Assembly (NCBI GenBank): GCA_003963435.1
Contig: RXJC01000457.1
Span: forward strand, 1 to 48,382
Reading direction: 5' to 3'
From: Bradyrhizobiaceae bacterium
Lineage (GTDB): Bacteria > Pseudomonadota > Alphaproteobacteria > Rhizobiales > Xanthobacteraceae
Length of the DNA: 48,382 nt
Made by a program: the position numbers and the translations under genes. Of this stretch, positions 23,892 to 31,657 are shown piece after piece (the stretch's first letter is position 1; each line of letters starts with the position of its first letter). Below the pieces are notes generated by a model, which made no database searches, was not told where the DNA came from, and saw only the letters and a list, made by a program, of their open reading frames with translations.

Positions 23892-23969
23892 GACGGGCGC
23901 CGGAAGACTCTCTCCCGACCCTCAACCCGTCACGGAAATCCGGTCCACACTCTCACTCTAATGAGGGCG
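23892..23969 (-). promoter_or_regulatory. Repeated 5' leader element, copy 4 (upstream of DUF932)
   Basis: It carries the AGAGTGAGAG block, GACGGG (23931-23926), GAGAGAG and the closing CCCGTC (23897-23892), ending 15 nt before the start codon. It is similar to the parB leader over about 75 nt, although the coding regions are unrelated, which points to a conserved RNA or operator. Confidence 0.6.
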
Positions 23970-23970
23970 T

Positions 23971-24036
23971 TGCGGGGTCTCCCCGCAGAAGGGGTCGGCC
24001 GAGACCCTGGGCTCGGCCGCAGGGGAAGGCTTTCCC
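23971..24036. repeat. Three adjacent hairpins at the backbone/cargo boundary
   Basis: Stems TGCGGGG/CCCCGCA (23971-23987), GGCCGAG/CTCGGCC (23997-24018) and GGGGAA/TTCCCC (about 24022-24036) stand in a row in the divergent gap between DUF932 and the first antitoxin gene. None has a U tract. They could insulate the two transcription units or mark an old insertion boundary. Confidence 0.5.
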
Positions 24037-24092
24037 CTCCAGGCCCCCTCTCAATCGCTGGCCCTTCCAGTCGGTTTGGGGGAGATTGAAAA

Positions 24093-24122
24093 CTGTCAGA
24101 AAACCGCATATATTTCTGACAG
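24093..24122 (+). promoter_or_regulatory. Operator of the first AbiEi-like gene
   Basis: Perfect 10-bp inverted repeat CTGTCAGAAA (24093-24102) and TTTCTGACAG (24113-24122) with a 10-bp spacer that contains a -10-like CATATA. It ends 10 nt before the GTG start. AbiEi antitoxins are known to repress their own promoters through inverted repeats. Confidence 0.75.
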
Positions 24123-24132
24123 GAGAAGTGCC

Positions 24133-24762
24133 GTGCAACGACTGACCGAACAGATTCTGGCGCACACCGAGGGCTTGCCCGAGGGCGCTCCGATCGCGGC
24201 GAAGAGCCTGCTCCATCTCGGCAATCGCGCCGCGGTGGATCAAGCCTTGTCGCGACTGGCTGAACGTGGCCGGCTGATGCGTGCCGGGCGCGGCGTCTAT
24301 CTGCGCCCGGTTTCGAGTCGGTTCGGCGTCCGCGCGCCCTCCGTCGAGAAGGCCGTCGAAGCCCTCGCGCTCCAGCGCGGCGAAACCATCGTGTCGAACG
24401 GTGCCGCGGCCGCTAACGCGCTCGGCCTCACGACACAGGTGCCGGTCCGGTCGGTCTATCTGACATCGGGCCGTAGCCGGACGATGAATCTGGGCCAGCA
24501 GGTCGTCGAGCTGCGGCATGCGCCGCGCTGGCAGTTGGCGCTGGCCGATCGGCCCGCCGGACAGGCGGTGCGAGCGCTCGCCTGGCTGGGGCCGGAAAAG
24601 GCAGAAGCCGCCTTGATGACGTTGAAGCGCAAGTTGCCGTCTTCCACGTTCGGCGAACTCGTCGCGGTCGCGCCCCAGCTACCGAGCTGGCTCGCCAGGA
24701 CGGTCGGCAAAGTTGCATACGGCCGAAGGAGCCATTCTCAGGTGGGCGGCCTACCTATTTAG
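24133..24762 (+). CDS. AbiEi-like antitoxin / DUF6088 protein without adjacent toxin
   Basis: 209 aa from the GTG at 24133; AGGAG lies just upstream and the longer frame would run through the operator. N-terminal winged helix (about 1-70: KSLLHLGNRAAVDQALSRLAERGRLMRAGRGVYL), then the AbiEi C-terminal region (GETIVSNGAAAANALGLTTQ, SGRSRTMNLGQQVVELRHAP). AbiEi proteins are type IV antitoxins and autorepressors. No AbiEii toxin follows; the next gene is a second antitoxin. It may be a solitary regulator, a remnant of a lost pair, or a second partner for the one toxin downstream. Confidence 0.85.
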   Translation: MQRLTEQILAHTEGLPEGAPIAAKSLLHLGNRAAVDQALSRLAERGRLMRAGRGVYLRPVSSRFGVRAPSVEKAVEALALQRGETIVSNGAAAANALGLTTQVPVRSVYLTSGRSRTMNLGQQVVELRHAPRWQLALADRPAGQAVRALAWLGPEKAEAALMTLKRKLPSSTFGELVAVAPQLPSWLARTVGKVAYGRRSHSQVGGLPI

Positions 24763-24837
24763 ATTGTCCGAAATTTGTATATTTATTTCGGACAATCCAC
24801 TTGGTTCGCGTCCGAAAAAGGACTACAATTTTCGGAC
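24762..24837 (+). promoter_or_regulatory. Tandem operators of the second AbiEi gene
   Basis: Two inverted repeats in a row: GATTGTCCGAAAT (24762-24774)/ATTTCGGACAATC (24785-24797), perfect over 13 bp, and GTCCGAAAA (24810-24818)/TTTTCGGAC (24829-24837). Both have a 10-bp spacer, as the first antitoxin operator does. The second repeat ends exactly at the start codon. The half-site GTCCGAAA differs from the first gene's GTCAGAAA by one base. Confidence 0.75.
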
Positions 24838-25668
24838 ATGAACACCGACTCGCCCGATCTGAAGAAAGCCATGCTCGAGCGCATCCGTGCGGATGCGCCA
24901 CGCAAGGTCTGGACGCCCAGTGACTTCGTCGATCTCGCCTCGCGGGACGCGGTCGATAAGGCGTTGCAGCGGCTGACGAAGGTCGAAATCCTTAGGCGGA
25001 TTGATCGTGGGCTCTACGATCAGCCTGGCTTCAACAAACTCACCCAGAAACCCAATCCGCCTGATCCGCGCTCAGTCATCGACGCCGTCGGGCGACGTGA
25101 CCAAACCCGGATGCTTGTCGACGGCATGACCGCGGCGAACGATCTGGGCCTAACTGACGCCGTCCCCGCCAAAATCGTGGTGCACACCGACGCTCGGCGC
25201 CGCGCGATCAAGCTCGGCAACGTAACGATCACCTTCCGTCCAACCGCGGCCAGCAAGCTATTCTGGGCCGGACGACCAGCGATGCGCGTCGTCCAAGCGC
25301 TTCACTGGCTGCGCGATCTCCTGGTTCGTGAAGGAGAAAGTGATCAGGTTAGGCGCAAGCTCGCCAATCTTTTCGAAGATCCCACGGTGGGACCGCCCCT
25401 CAAAGCGGATCTCACTGCCGGTATGACAGCTCTTCCGACATGGATGTGGGTGTTTCTCAAGCCGCTCGTTGAAAGCGACGCCGGCGTTCGTCGTCGGCAC
25501 GTCGATGATGATCGTGATGATGCTGATCATGATCGTCATCAACAAAGAACGGCGGACGATGCCGATGATCAGCGTCATGCTGCCGTCGCCCGGCCCAAGC
25601 GAAAGCCGCTCTCCCCGCAGAAGGCACAAACTGCCAAGCGCGGTGCAGCCCGGGCGGTGAAGACATGA
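24838..25668 (+). CDS. abiEi: AbiEi family antitoxin with His/Asp-rich tail
   Basis: 276 aa from the ATG at 24838; upstream codons lie within the operator. Winged helix at about 10-65 (VWTPSDFVDLASRDAVDKALQRL, EILRRIDRGLYDQPGF), then the antitoxin domain (TRMLVDGMTAANDLGLTDAV, FRPTAASKLFWAGRPAMRVVQAL). Residues about 218-245 form an unusual acidic/His tail (VDDDRDDADHDRHQQR), followed by a basic end (PKRKPLSPQKAQ). Its stop overlaps the toxin start (ATGA). It should neutralise or counteract the nucleotidyltransferase and repress its promoter. The start codon touches the operator, so the mRNA may be nearly leaderless. Confidence 0.85.
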   Translation: MNTDSPDLKKAMLERIRADAPRKVWTPSDFVDLASRDAVDKALQRLTKVEILRRIDRGLYDQPGFNKLTQKPNPPDPRSVIDAVGRRDQTRMLVDGMTAANDLGLTDAVPAKIVVHTDARRRAIKLGNVTITFRPTAASKLFWAGRPAMRVVQALHWLRDLLVREGESDQVRRKLANLFEDPTVGPPLKADLTAGMTALPTWMWVFLKPLVESDAGVRRRHVDDDRDDADHDRHQQRTADDADDQRHAAVARPKRKPLSPQKAQTAKRGAARAVKT

Positions 25669-26744
25669 ATCCGGCTTTCGACGAGGTTCTCGCGGCCGGG
25701 TCGGACGCGATGTTGAGCGCCTTCGATACGACGGCGCTACGCCTCGGCACGGCGTCTCAGAATATCGAGAAGGACTTCTGGGTCTGCTGGACGCTGGATG
25801 CCTTGTTCAATGGCTTGAAAGAGGGCGGACCCCGCCTCCTCTTCAAAGGTGGAACCTCCCTGTCCAAAGGGTTTGGTTTGATCAATCGCTTCTCCGAAGA
25901 CATTGATGTCACGGTGTTTCGGGACGACATCGGCGAGCCGGCGACCATCGAGGAGCTCGAAGCGCTGAGTAGCAAAAAGCGCCGGGCGCGCCTCGATGCG
26001 ATCAAGGACGCCTGCCAAGCCTACATCAACGGCCCGCTGCGGGCTGAGTTGACGCAGATCCTGCAGGACCGGCTTCAGGCTGCCGGCCTCGATGCCGGCG
26101 CGGCCCGAGTGGAAGCCGATGACGCTGATCCCGACGGGCAGACGCTTCTGATCTGGTATCCCGCGGCGACGCCGCGATCGGATTATGTGCGGGCAGCGAT
26201 CAAGATCGAGTCGGGCGCGAAATCCGCGCTCGATCCGAACAGCGAAGTGCCGATCAAACCCTATGTCGATGATGATCTGCCGGCGCTCGACCTGACCGTG
26301 CCGGCCGTCCGCACGGTCGATCCGGAACGTACCTTCTGGGACAAGGTTGTCATCCTCCATGGGCTGCGGCGCTGGTTCGACAAGCGCGGCGAGCTGCGCG
26401 GGGGCGGCCAACGCGTTTCCCGTCACTATTATGACCTGCACCAGCTCGCCGCGGCCCGCGTCGGCGCCGCCGCCATCGCTGATCCGGCGCTCGGTGCGGA
26501 TTGCGTCGCGCACGCCCGGATGTTCTTCAATCGACCGGACTTCGATCTCGCGAGCGCTGCGCCTGGCTCGTTTGCACTCGCCCCGCATGACGCGATGATC
26601 GAGCAACTGCGCGTCGACTACAGGGCCATGCAGGGCATGATCTTTGGCGATCCACCGGATTTCGAGGCGGTGCTCGACAGCATCGGCTCGCTCGAGACGC
26701 GTCTCAACAAGAAGGGCGATACGGGAGGCGGGGCCGCGCGATGA
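25665..26744 (+). CDS. abiEii: AbiEii/AbiGii family nucleotidyltransferase toxin
   Basis: 359 aa. DUF1814-type nucleotidyltransferase: the LLFKGGTSLSKGFGLINRF motif at about 58-76 and the catalytic pair in SEDIDVTV (Asp79, Asp81), followed by the helical C-terminal half (RTFWDKVVILHGLRRW, SRHYYDLHQLAAARVG) typical of AbiEii. Known relatives add nucleotides to tRNA 3' ends and arrest growth, giving abortive phage infection. It overlaps the antitoxin by 4 nt and the sigma-like gene by 4 nt, so toxin production is coupled to genes beyond a simple TA pair. Confidence 0.92.
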   Translation: MNPAFDEVLAAGSDAMLSAFDTTALRLGTASQNIEKDFWVCWTLDALFNGLKEGGPRLLFKGGTSLSKGFGLINRFSEDIDVTVFRDDIGEPATIEELEALSSKKRRARLDAIKDACQAYINGPLRAELTQILQDRLQAAGLDAGAARVEADDADPDGQTLLIWYPAATPRSDYVRAAIKIESGAKSALDPNSEVPIKPYVDDDLPALDLTVPAVRTVDPERTFWDKVVILHGLRRWFDKRGELRGGGQRVSRHYYDLHQLAAARVGAAAIADPALGADCVAHARMFFNRPDFDLASAAPGSFALAPHDAMIEQLRVDYRAMQGMIFGDPPDFEAVLDSIGSLETRLNKKGDTGGGAAR

Positions 26745-27598
26745 ACCAGTTGGAGGGAGCTTTCGACACCGGGCAAAAGGCAGACGCGCGTGGCGCGGGC
26801 GAAGCGATCGTAACCCCGCTGCGCAAACGCCGCCTCAGCGGCGAACTCTACGAGCGCGACCCGAAGATAGAAGCCCTCATCGCCGAATTGGCAGTCCTGC
26901 CGCGTGATGGCTTGATCGCCAGGGCGGAAATCACCAAGCGCTCGGACCCGGGCTACGTCCCGAGCGAATGTCTCGTTTACTTCATTCGCGCGAGCCGTCG
27001 CGACAACAACGAGGTGTGGTTCGAGCGCCTCTATCGGATCTTGACCGAACGGGTGCTGCGCAGTTTGCCCAGGGCGGAAAGCTCCGATGGAAAGACGGAA
27101 TCGCTGACGCGCGGGGTCGTGCGCGACAAGGTGTTCGGCCGGTTCGTCGAGCTCTTTTCGGCGGACCGCGCCGCCTACGACGAAAAGGTCGACTACTTCG
27201 AGGTGCGCTTCGATGGCGCGCTAGCGAGCCTGCGGCGCGATGCGCAGGAAAAGGCCTGGCGCGACGAAAACCGTTCCCAGCCCCTCGAATATGACGAGGA
27301 GAGCGGAGAACTGTCACCGGAGGTCGAGGCGGCCGCAGGGACCCACGATCCCTTCGCCGTGTCGGATTTCGACGACCCGTCTTACCGGTCGCGCCTGGAT
27401 GCAGCGATTGAAGCTCTACCGACAGAACAAAGCAGGATCATTCACATGTTGAGACAGGGCTTCCCCATCGACTCCAAGGAGCCGGACGTCATGACCATCG
27501 CCAAGGCTTTGGGCCGCTCCGAAAAGACCGTCCGAACCTACCGCGACAAGGCCTTCGCCGCCCTGCGAGCTGCCATGGCCGACGGAGACGAGCGGTGA
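26741..27598 (+). CDS. Sigma-70-like factor encoded in the AbiE operon
   Basis: 285 aa. The C-terminal 65 residues form a convincing sigma region 4: LDAAIEALPTEQSRIIHMLRQG, then the HTH TIAKALGRSEKTVRTYRDKAFAALRAAM. The middle part (VWFERLYRILTERVLRSL, VFGRFVELFSADRAAYDEKVDYFEVRFD) is helical and could take the place of region 2, but no clear -10 recognition motif is seen. It starts inside the toxin stop (ATGA) and ends inside the next start (GTGA). A role as alternative sigma factor for the downstream genes is an inference. Confidence 0.75.
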   Translation: MNQLEGAFDTGQKADARGAGEAIVTPLRKRRLSGELYERDPKIEALIAELAVLPRDGLIARAEITKRSDPGYVPSECLVYFIRASRRDNNEVWFERLYRILTERVLRSLPRAESSDGKTESLTRGVVRDKVFGRFVELFSADRAAYDEKVDYFEVRFDGALASLRRDAQEKAWRDENRSQPLEYDEESGELSPEVEAAAGTHDPFAVSDFDDPSYRSRLDAAIEALPTEQSRIIHMLRQGFPIDSKEPDVMTIAKALGRSEKTVRTYRDKAFAALRAAMADGDER

Positions 27599-28173
27599 GC
27601 CCCGGCGGCGGACGTCCATCCCGCGAGGCCGTGCTCGACGCGTTCGCGGTCGAGAGCGAGCCTGGCCGGTCGACCTTGGAACGCTATCTGCGGCTATACC
27701 CGGAATATGCCGGGGAGCTCATCGACCTCTCGCGCGAACTCAGCCGCGAGGCTTATGAAGATGCCGCACCCCTCTCTGCTACCGATCGGGCGCTGATCGA
27801 CGCTGCCTGGTCGCAACACGCGAAGGTTATGCCGGCGGCAGCAGCCGACCCTTTCGCGGCGCTGACGGTCGATGACTGGCGCGCCGTCGCGCAGCGTCTG
27901 GACGTGCCCCGGCAGGTCGTGACCGCACTGCGCGAACGGCGGGTCTCTCTCGTCAGTATCCCGCGACGCTTCCTGGCGATATTGGCGGATGCGATGCGCA
28001 GCTCTGTCGCACAGTTGGAGTCGTCCTGGGGGCCAGCGCACCTGATTGTCGCGCGCAGCTATAAGGCCGACAGCAAACCGGTGGCCGGCGAGCAGGTCAC
28101 CTTCGAGCAAGTGCTGATCGATGCCGGCGTCCCGGCCGAGAAGCGCGCCCGGCTGTTGGCGGAGGCGGACTGA
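27595..28173 (+). CDS. Unknown protein, possible sigma partner
   Basis: 192 aa from a GTG at 27595 that overlaps the sigma gene by 4 nt. Acidic, helical, without cysteines or membrane segments. The middle contains ALTVDDWRAVAQRLDVPRQVVTALRERRVS, which looks like an HTH or partner-binding helix pair; the C-terminal EQVTFEQVLIDAGVPAEKRARLLAEAD is typical of short degron-like or docking ends. No family recognised. Its position between a sigma-like factor and an ImmA/IrrE protein suggests an anti-sigma factor or regulatory substrate that the metallopeptidase may cut; this is speculation. Confidence 0.7.
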   Translation: MSPGGGRPSREAVLDAFAVESEPGRSTLERYLRLYPEYAGELIDLSRELSREAYEDAAPLSATDRALIDAAWSQHAKVMPAAAADPFAALTVDDWRAVAQRLDVPRQVVTALRERRVSLVSIPRRFLAILADAMRSSVAQLESSWGPAHLIVARSYKADSKPVAGEQVTFEQVLIDAGVPAEKRARLLAEAD

Positions 28174-28174
28174 C

Positions 28175-31100
28175 ATGGACAGTGTGGAGCTCGCCAGGCA
28201 AGTCGCCGCCGAGCTTCACGCTCGCCTCGTTGCATCCGGCGCCGATCCCTGGTCGCCCTATGACTTTGCTGTCGCCGAGGCCAAGCGGCGGGGGATTGAT
28301 GTCGAACGGACTGCCGCGGGCGCAGCCGTCCTCAATGGCGGCCGCGCGACTTTCGTCGCCGCCGACGATCTGATTCTTCACGAGAATATGGGCTCTCCGT
28401 TCGAGCAAGCTTTCCTCGTGGCGCATGAGATCGGCCATGTCGAGCTGGGCGACGATCCTGGTGGCGAAGCGGCGCCGATGATTGATCCGGCACGCCCGGC
28501 CGAGCCCTCACCAGTCGGAATGGATCGGGTTGTCGATTATGGACGCCGGCAACGCCGCGAAGTCCAGATGGACCTGTTCGCGCGCGAACTGCTGCTTCCG
28601 CGCACCGTCGCGCGGGCGCTCCATGTCGACCAAGGGCTCGCCGCGTCCGCCATCGCCGCGAAGCTCGGCGCGCCGTTCGAGGTCGTCGCGCAGCAGTTGT
28701 TCGATGCTTTGCTGCTGCCGCCCGTGCCTCCCGCCGCGACTGCGGCGCATGTCGAACGGCCGCTCAATCCGCTGCAAGCGGCCGCTGCGGCGCATCGCGG
28801 CGAAGCCTATCTGCTTGAGGCGGGGCCTGGCACCGGCAAGACGCAGACGCTGATCGCGCGCGTCGAGGGCCTTCTAGGCGAGGGCGTCGATCCACGGCGC
28901 ATACTGCTGTTGACCTTTTCGAACAAGGCAGCGGGCGAGATGGCCGAGCGGATCGCGCGCAAGCGGCCCGAGGCTGCGGCCGCGATGTGGATCGGCACGT
29001 TCCATGCCTTCGGCCTCGATATCATCCGTCGTTTCCATGCGGAGCTCGGCCTGCCGAAGGACCCGCGGATGATGGACCGGACCGAAGCGGTCGAACTCCT
29101 CGAGGGGGAGTTCCCGCGGCTTAGGCTCGCGTACTACCGCAATCTTTACGATCCGACCCAGATCATTGCCGACATGTTGGCCGCCGTATCGCGGGCGAAG
29201 GATGAGGTGGTCGACGCCGAAACCTACGCCGCGCTCGCCGACGCCATGCAGGCGAAAGCCCAGGACTCGGATGCGCGCGAGGCGGCGGAACGCGCCGGCG
29301 AGGTTGCCCGCGTCTACGCGGCCTACGAACAGCTCAAGCGCAACGCGCATTGCATCGACTTCGGCGATCTTGTCGCCTTGCCGGTGCAACTGCTCGAAAA
29401 GGAGGCGGCCATCTGCGCGGCGCTGCAGGCGCAATATGATCATGTCCTGGTGGATGAGTATCAGGACGTGAACCGCAGCAGCGTGCGGCTGCTGAGCGCA
29501 CTGCGGCCCGACGGCCGCAATCTCTGGATGGTCGGCGACGCCAAGCAGTCGATCTACCGGTTTCGCGGTGCCTCATCCTTCAACATAACCCGGTTCGGCA
29601 AGGAGGACTTCGCCGGTGGCAATCGCGGTCGATTGAAGCGTAATTATCGTTCGGTGCCGGAGATTGTCGCCAGCTTCTCCAGTTTCGCGATCACGATGCG
29701 CGCCGGCGATGCGGATAGTGGCCTCGACGCGGACCGCGACGCCAATGGACATAGGCCCGAGTTGCGCACGGTCCAGCGCGCCGAGCAGCAGCAGGTCGCC
29801 CTGGCCGACGCTATCGAGGAGCTGCGGCGTGACGGCTACGCCTATCGTGACCAGGCGGTCCTGTGCACCGGCAACGAAAAGCTGTCGACGATCGGGCAGG
29901 ACCTGGAACGGCTCGGCGTGCCGGTCCTCTTCCTGGGAAGTCTGTTCGAGCGGGGTGAGGTCAAGGATCTCCTGGCTCTCCTCTCGATCCTGGTCGATCG
30001 GCGCGCCATGGGCCTGGTGCGCATTGCCTGCTGGCGAGACTTCGCCACCTCCTTTGCCGATGTGGTCGCGGTCTTCGACCATCTGCGGGCGGCCGAGCAC
30101 GCGCCGGCGGGCTGGCTGCGGCATGGCGAGGCGATCCCCGGTTTGAGCGACAGGGGGCGGCAGACCGTTGCCAAGCTCGCGACTGCGCTCGATGGTTTCG
30201 ATCAGACGGCCTCGCCCTGGACCGTGCTCGCGACGCTGTTGCTCGATCGCACACGCATCGCCGCGCGCCTGGGCGCGTCGGAGGATCTCGCCGACCGCAC
30301 ACGGGGCATCGCGATCTGGCAATTCCTCAACTTTGTGCGGGTACAACCGGCCGGACGCGGGCTGCCCATCACGCGCCTGCTCGATCGTGTGCGCAGGCTC
30401 GTGCGGCTCGGCGACGACCGCGACCTGCGCCAATTGCCGGCGGCCGCCCAGCATCTCGACGCCGTGCGGCTGATGACCATCCATGGCGCCAAGGGCCTAG
30501 AGTTCGGTGGCGTCCATATTCCTGGGCTTAACAGCGACACGATCCCACGCACGCCGCCGGCGCCGCCCTGTCCGGCGCCCGACGGGATGATCGCGGGGGC
30601 GGAGGGCAGTGCGCTGGAGGCGTTCCGCGCAGGTCAGGCCGAGGAGCAGGAGTGCCTATTTTACGTGGCGCAGTCGCGCGCCCGCGATCGCCTGATCCTT
30701 TATGCGCCGACCGAGAAGAGTAACGGCCACAACCGACCGCTTTCGCCATTCCTCGACCGTCTCGGGGCGACCTTAACACGCCGTTCGCTCGTGCCGGCAC
30801 GGCCGCTTCCCGTGGCCGCGGAAGCTCGGGATATCGATTTGGTGGTCGACGGACGGCTGCGGTTAGGCGCCCCGCAGATCGCTCTTTATGAATCCTGCCC
30901 GCGTCGCTTCTTCTACACGCATGTCCTGCAGGTCGGCGGCCGGCGAACCGCGACCGCCTTCATGCATCTGCATGAGGCGGTTCGCGTGGTGGTCGAGGCG
31001 GTGATCGCGTCGGATGGACCCGTGTCCGAGCAGGCGCTGCAAGATCGCATCGATGCGGCGCTCGCCGGCGAGGGGCTCGGCGAGCACGGCTATCGCGCGG

Positions 31101-31576
31101 AATTCCGCGATCTGGCGCTGGCAATGCTGCGCTTCTTCCTGGCGAACCGCGCCGAAGCAGTCCCCGAAGCGCCGGTCGCGCTCAGCCTCAGTTTCGGCGG
31201 CGAGGAGATCATCGTTCGGCCGGACGAGGTGCTGGTGCGGCCGGACGGCATCCGCGCCGTGCGCCGCATTCGCACGGGTCACATGCGGTCGGCCGAGGGC
31301 AAGGATGTCGGCGCGGCGGCGCTGATGCTGGCGGTCAGGCAGTCCTTTCCCGGCGCGGTCGCAGAGCTCGTCCATCTTTCCGACGGCGAGGCACATGCGC
31401 TTGCCTTGTCCGATCGGGAGCTGAAGGGGCGCAAGGACAAGCTCGCAAAGTTTCTCGGCGACATCCGCGCCGGACGGTTTCCGGCCGAGGTTTCGTCGCG
31501 CACCTGCCCGAACTGCCCGGCCTTCTTCATCTGCGGGCAGACCCCCGACGGCCCCTTGCAAAAAAAGTTCGTCTGA
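28175..31576 (+). CDS. ImmA/IrrE metallopeptidase-UvrD helicase-Fe/S nuclease-like fusion
   Basis: 1133 aa from the ATG at 28175 (GGAGG upstream). Residues 1-180: ImmA/IrrE-type zinc peptidase with HEIGH at 84-88 and a third-ligand candidate Glu138 in FARELLLP. Residues 200-850: UvrD/PcrA SF1 helicase with GPGTGKT at 217-223, DEYQD at 427-431 and MTIHGAKGLEF late. C-terminus: AddB/Cas4-like domain with four cysteines (C908, C1111, C1114, C1120) fit for a 4Fe-4S cluster. Its expected acidic and Lys catalytic residues are not seen (VRPDEVLVRPDGIRAVRRIRTG reads R in place of D/E and K). Likely a DNA-damage or phage-sensing switch. Confidence 0.9.
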   Translation: MDSVELARQVAAELHARLVASGADPWSPYDFAVAEAKRRGIDVERTAAGAAVLNGGRATFVAADDLILHENMGSPFEQAFLVAHEIGHVELGDDPGGEAAPMIDPARPAEPSPVGMDRVVDYGRRQRREVQMDLFARELLLPRTVARALHVDQGLAASAIAAKLGAPFEVVAQQLFDALLLPPVPPAATAAHVERPLNPLQAAAAAHRGEAYLLEAGPGTGKTQTLIARVEGLLGEGVDPRRILLLTFSNKAAGEMAERIARKRPEAAAAMWIGTFHAFGLDIIRRFHAELGLPKDPRMMDRTEAVELLEGEFPRLRLAYYRNLYDPTQIIADMLAAVSRAKDEVVDAETYAALADAMQAKAQDSDAREAAERAGEVARVYAAYEQLKRNAHCIDFGDLVALPVQLLEKEAAICAALQAQYDHVLVDEYQDVNRSSVRLLSALRPDGRNLWMVGDAKQSIYRFRGASSFNITRFGKEDFAGGNRGRLKRNYRSVPEIVASFSSFAITMRAGDADSGLDADRDANGHRPELRTVQRAEQQQVALADAIEELRRDGYAYRDQAVLCTGNEKLSTIGQDLERLGVPVLFLGSLFERGEVKDLLALLSILVDRRAMGLVRIACWRDFATSFADVVAVFDHLRAAEHAPAGWLRHGEAIPGLSDRGRQTVAKLATALDGFDQTASPWTVLATLLLDRTRIAARLGASEDLADRTRGIAIWQFLNFVRVQPAGRGLPITRLLDRVRRLVRLGDDRDLRQLPAAAQHLDAVRLMTIHGAKGLEFGGVHIPGLNSDTIPRTPPAPPCPAPDGMIAGAEGSALEAFRAGQAEEQECLFYVAQSRARDRLILYAPTEKSNGHNRPLSPFLDRLGATLTRRSLVPARPLPVAAEARDIDLVVDGRLRLGAPQIALYESCPRRFFYTHVLQVGGRRTATAFMHLHEAVRVVVEAVIASDGPVSEQALQDRIDAALAGEGLGEHGYRAEFRDLALAMLRFFLANRAEAVPEAPVALSLSFGGEEIIVRPDEVLVRPDGIRAVRRIRTGHMRSAEGKDVGAAALMLAVRQSFPGAVAELVHLSDGEAHALALSDRELKGRKDKLAKFLGDIRAGRFPAEVSSRTCPNCPAFFICGQTPDGPLQKKFV

Positions 31577-31602
31577 CCTTACCGGTCGGCCTCCCTCGCT
31601 CC

Positions 31603-31655
31603 GATTGGACCCTTAGAGCCGCGGCGCTGCCTCGGCCGAACCTAAGGACCCAATC
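31603..31655 (+). promoter_or_regulatory. Structured leader hiding the ribosome-binding site of the poly-Ubl gene
   Basis: Arms GATTGGACCCTTAG (31603-31616) and CTAAGGACCCAATC (31642-31655) pair as 6 bp, two mismatches, 6 bp, around a GC-rich loop that can fold again. The second arm contains AAGGA (31644-31648), the best ribosome-binding site for the ATG at 31658, so the fold would block translation. The 81-bp gap is the only real break between the AbiE-helicase genes and the Ubl module. Confidence 0.6.
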
Positions 31656-31657
31656 TT

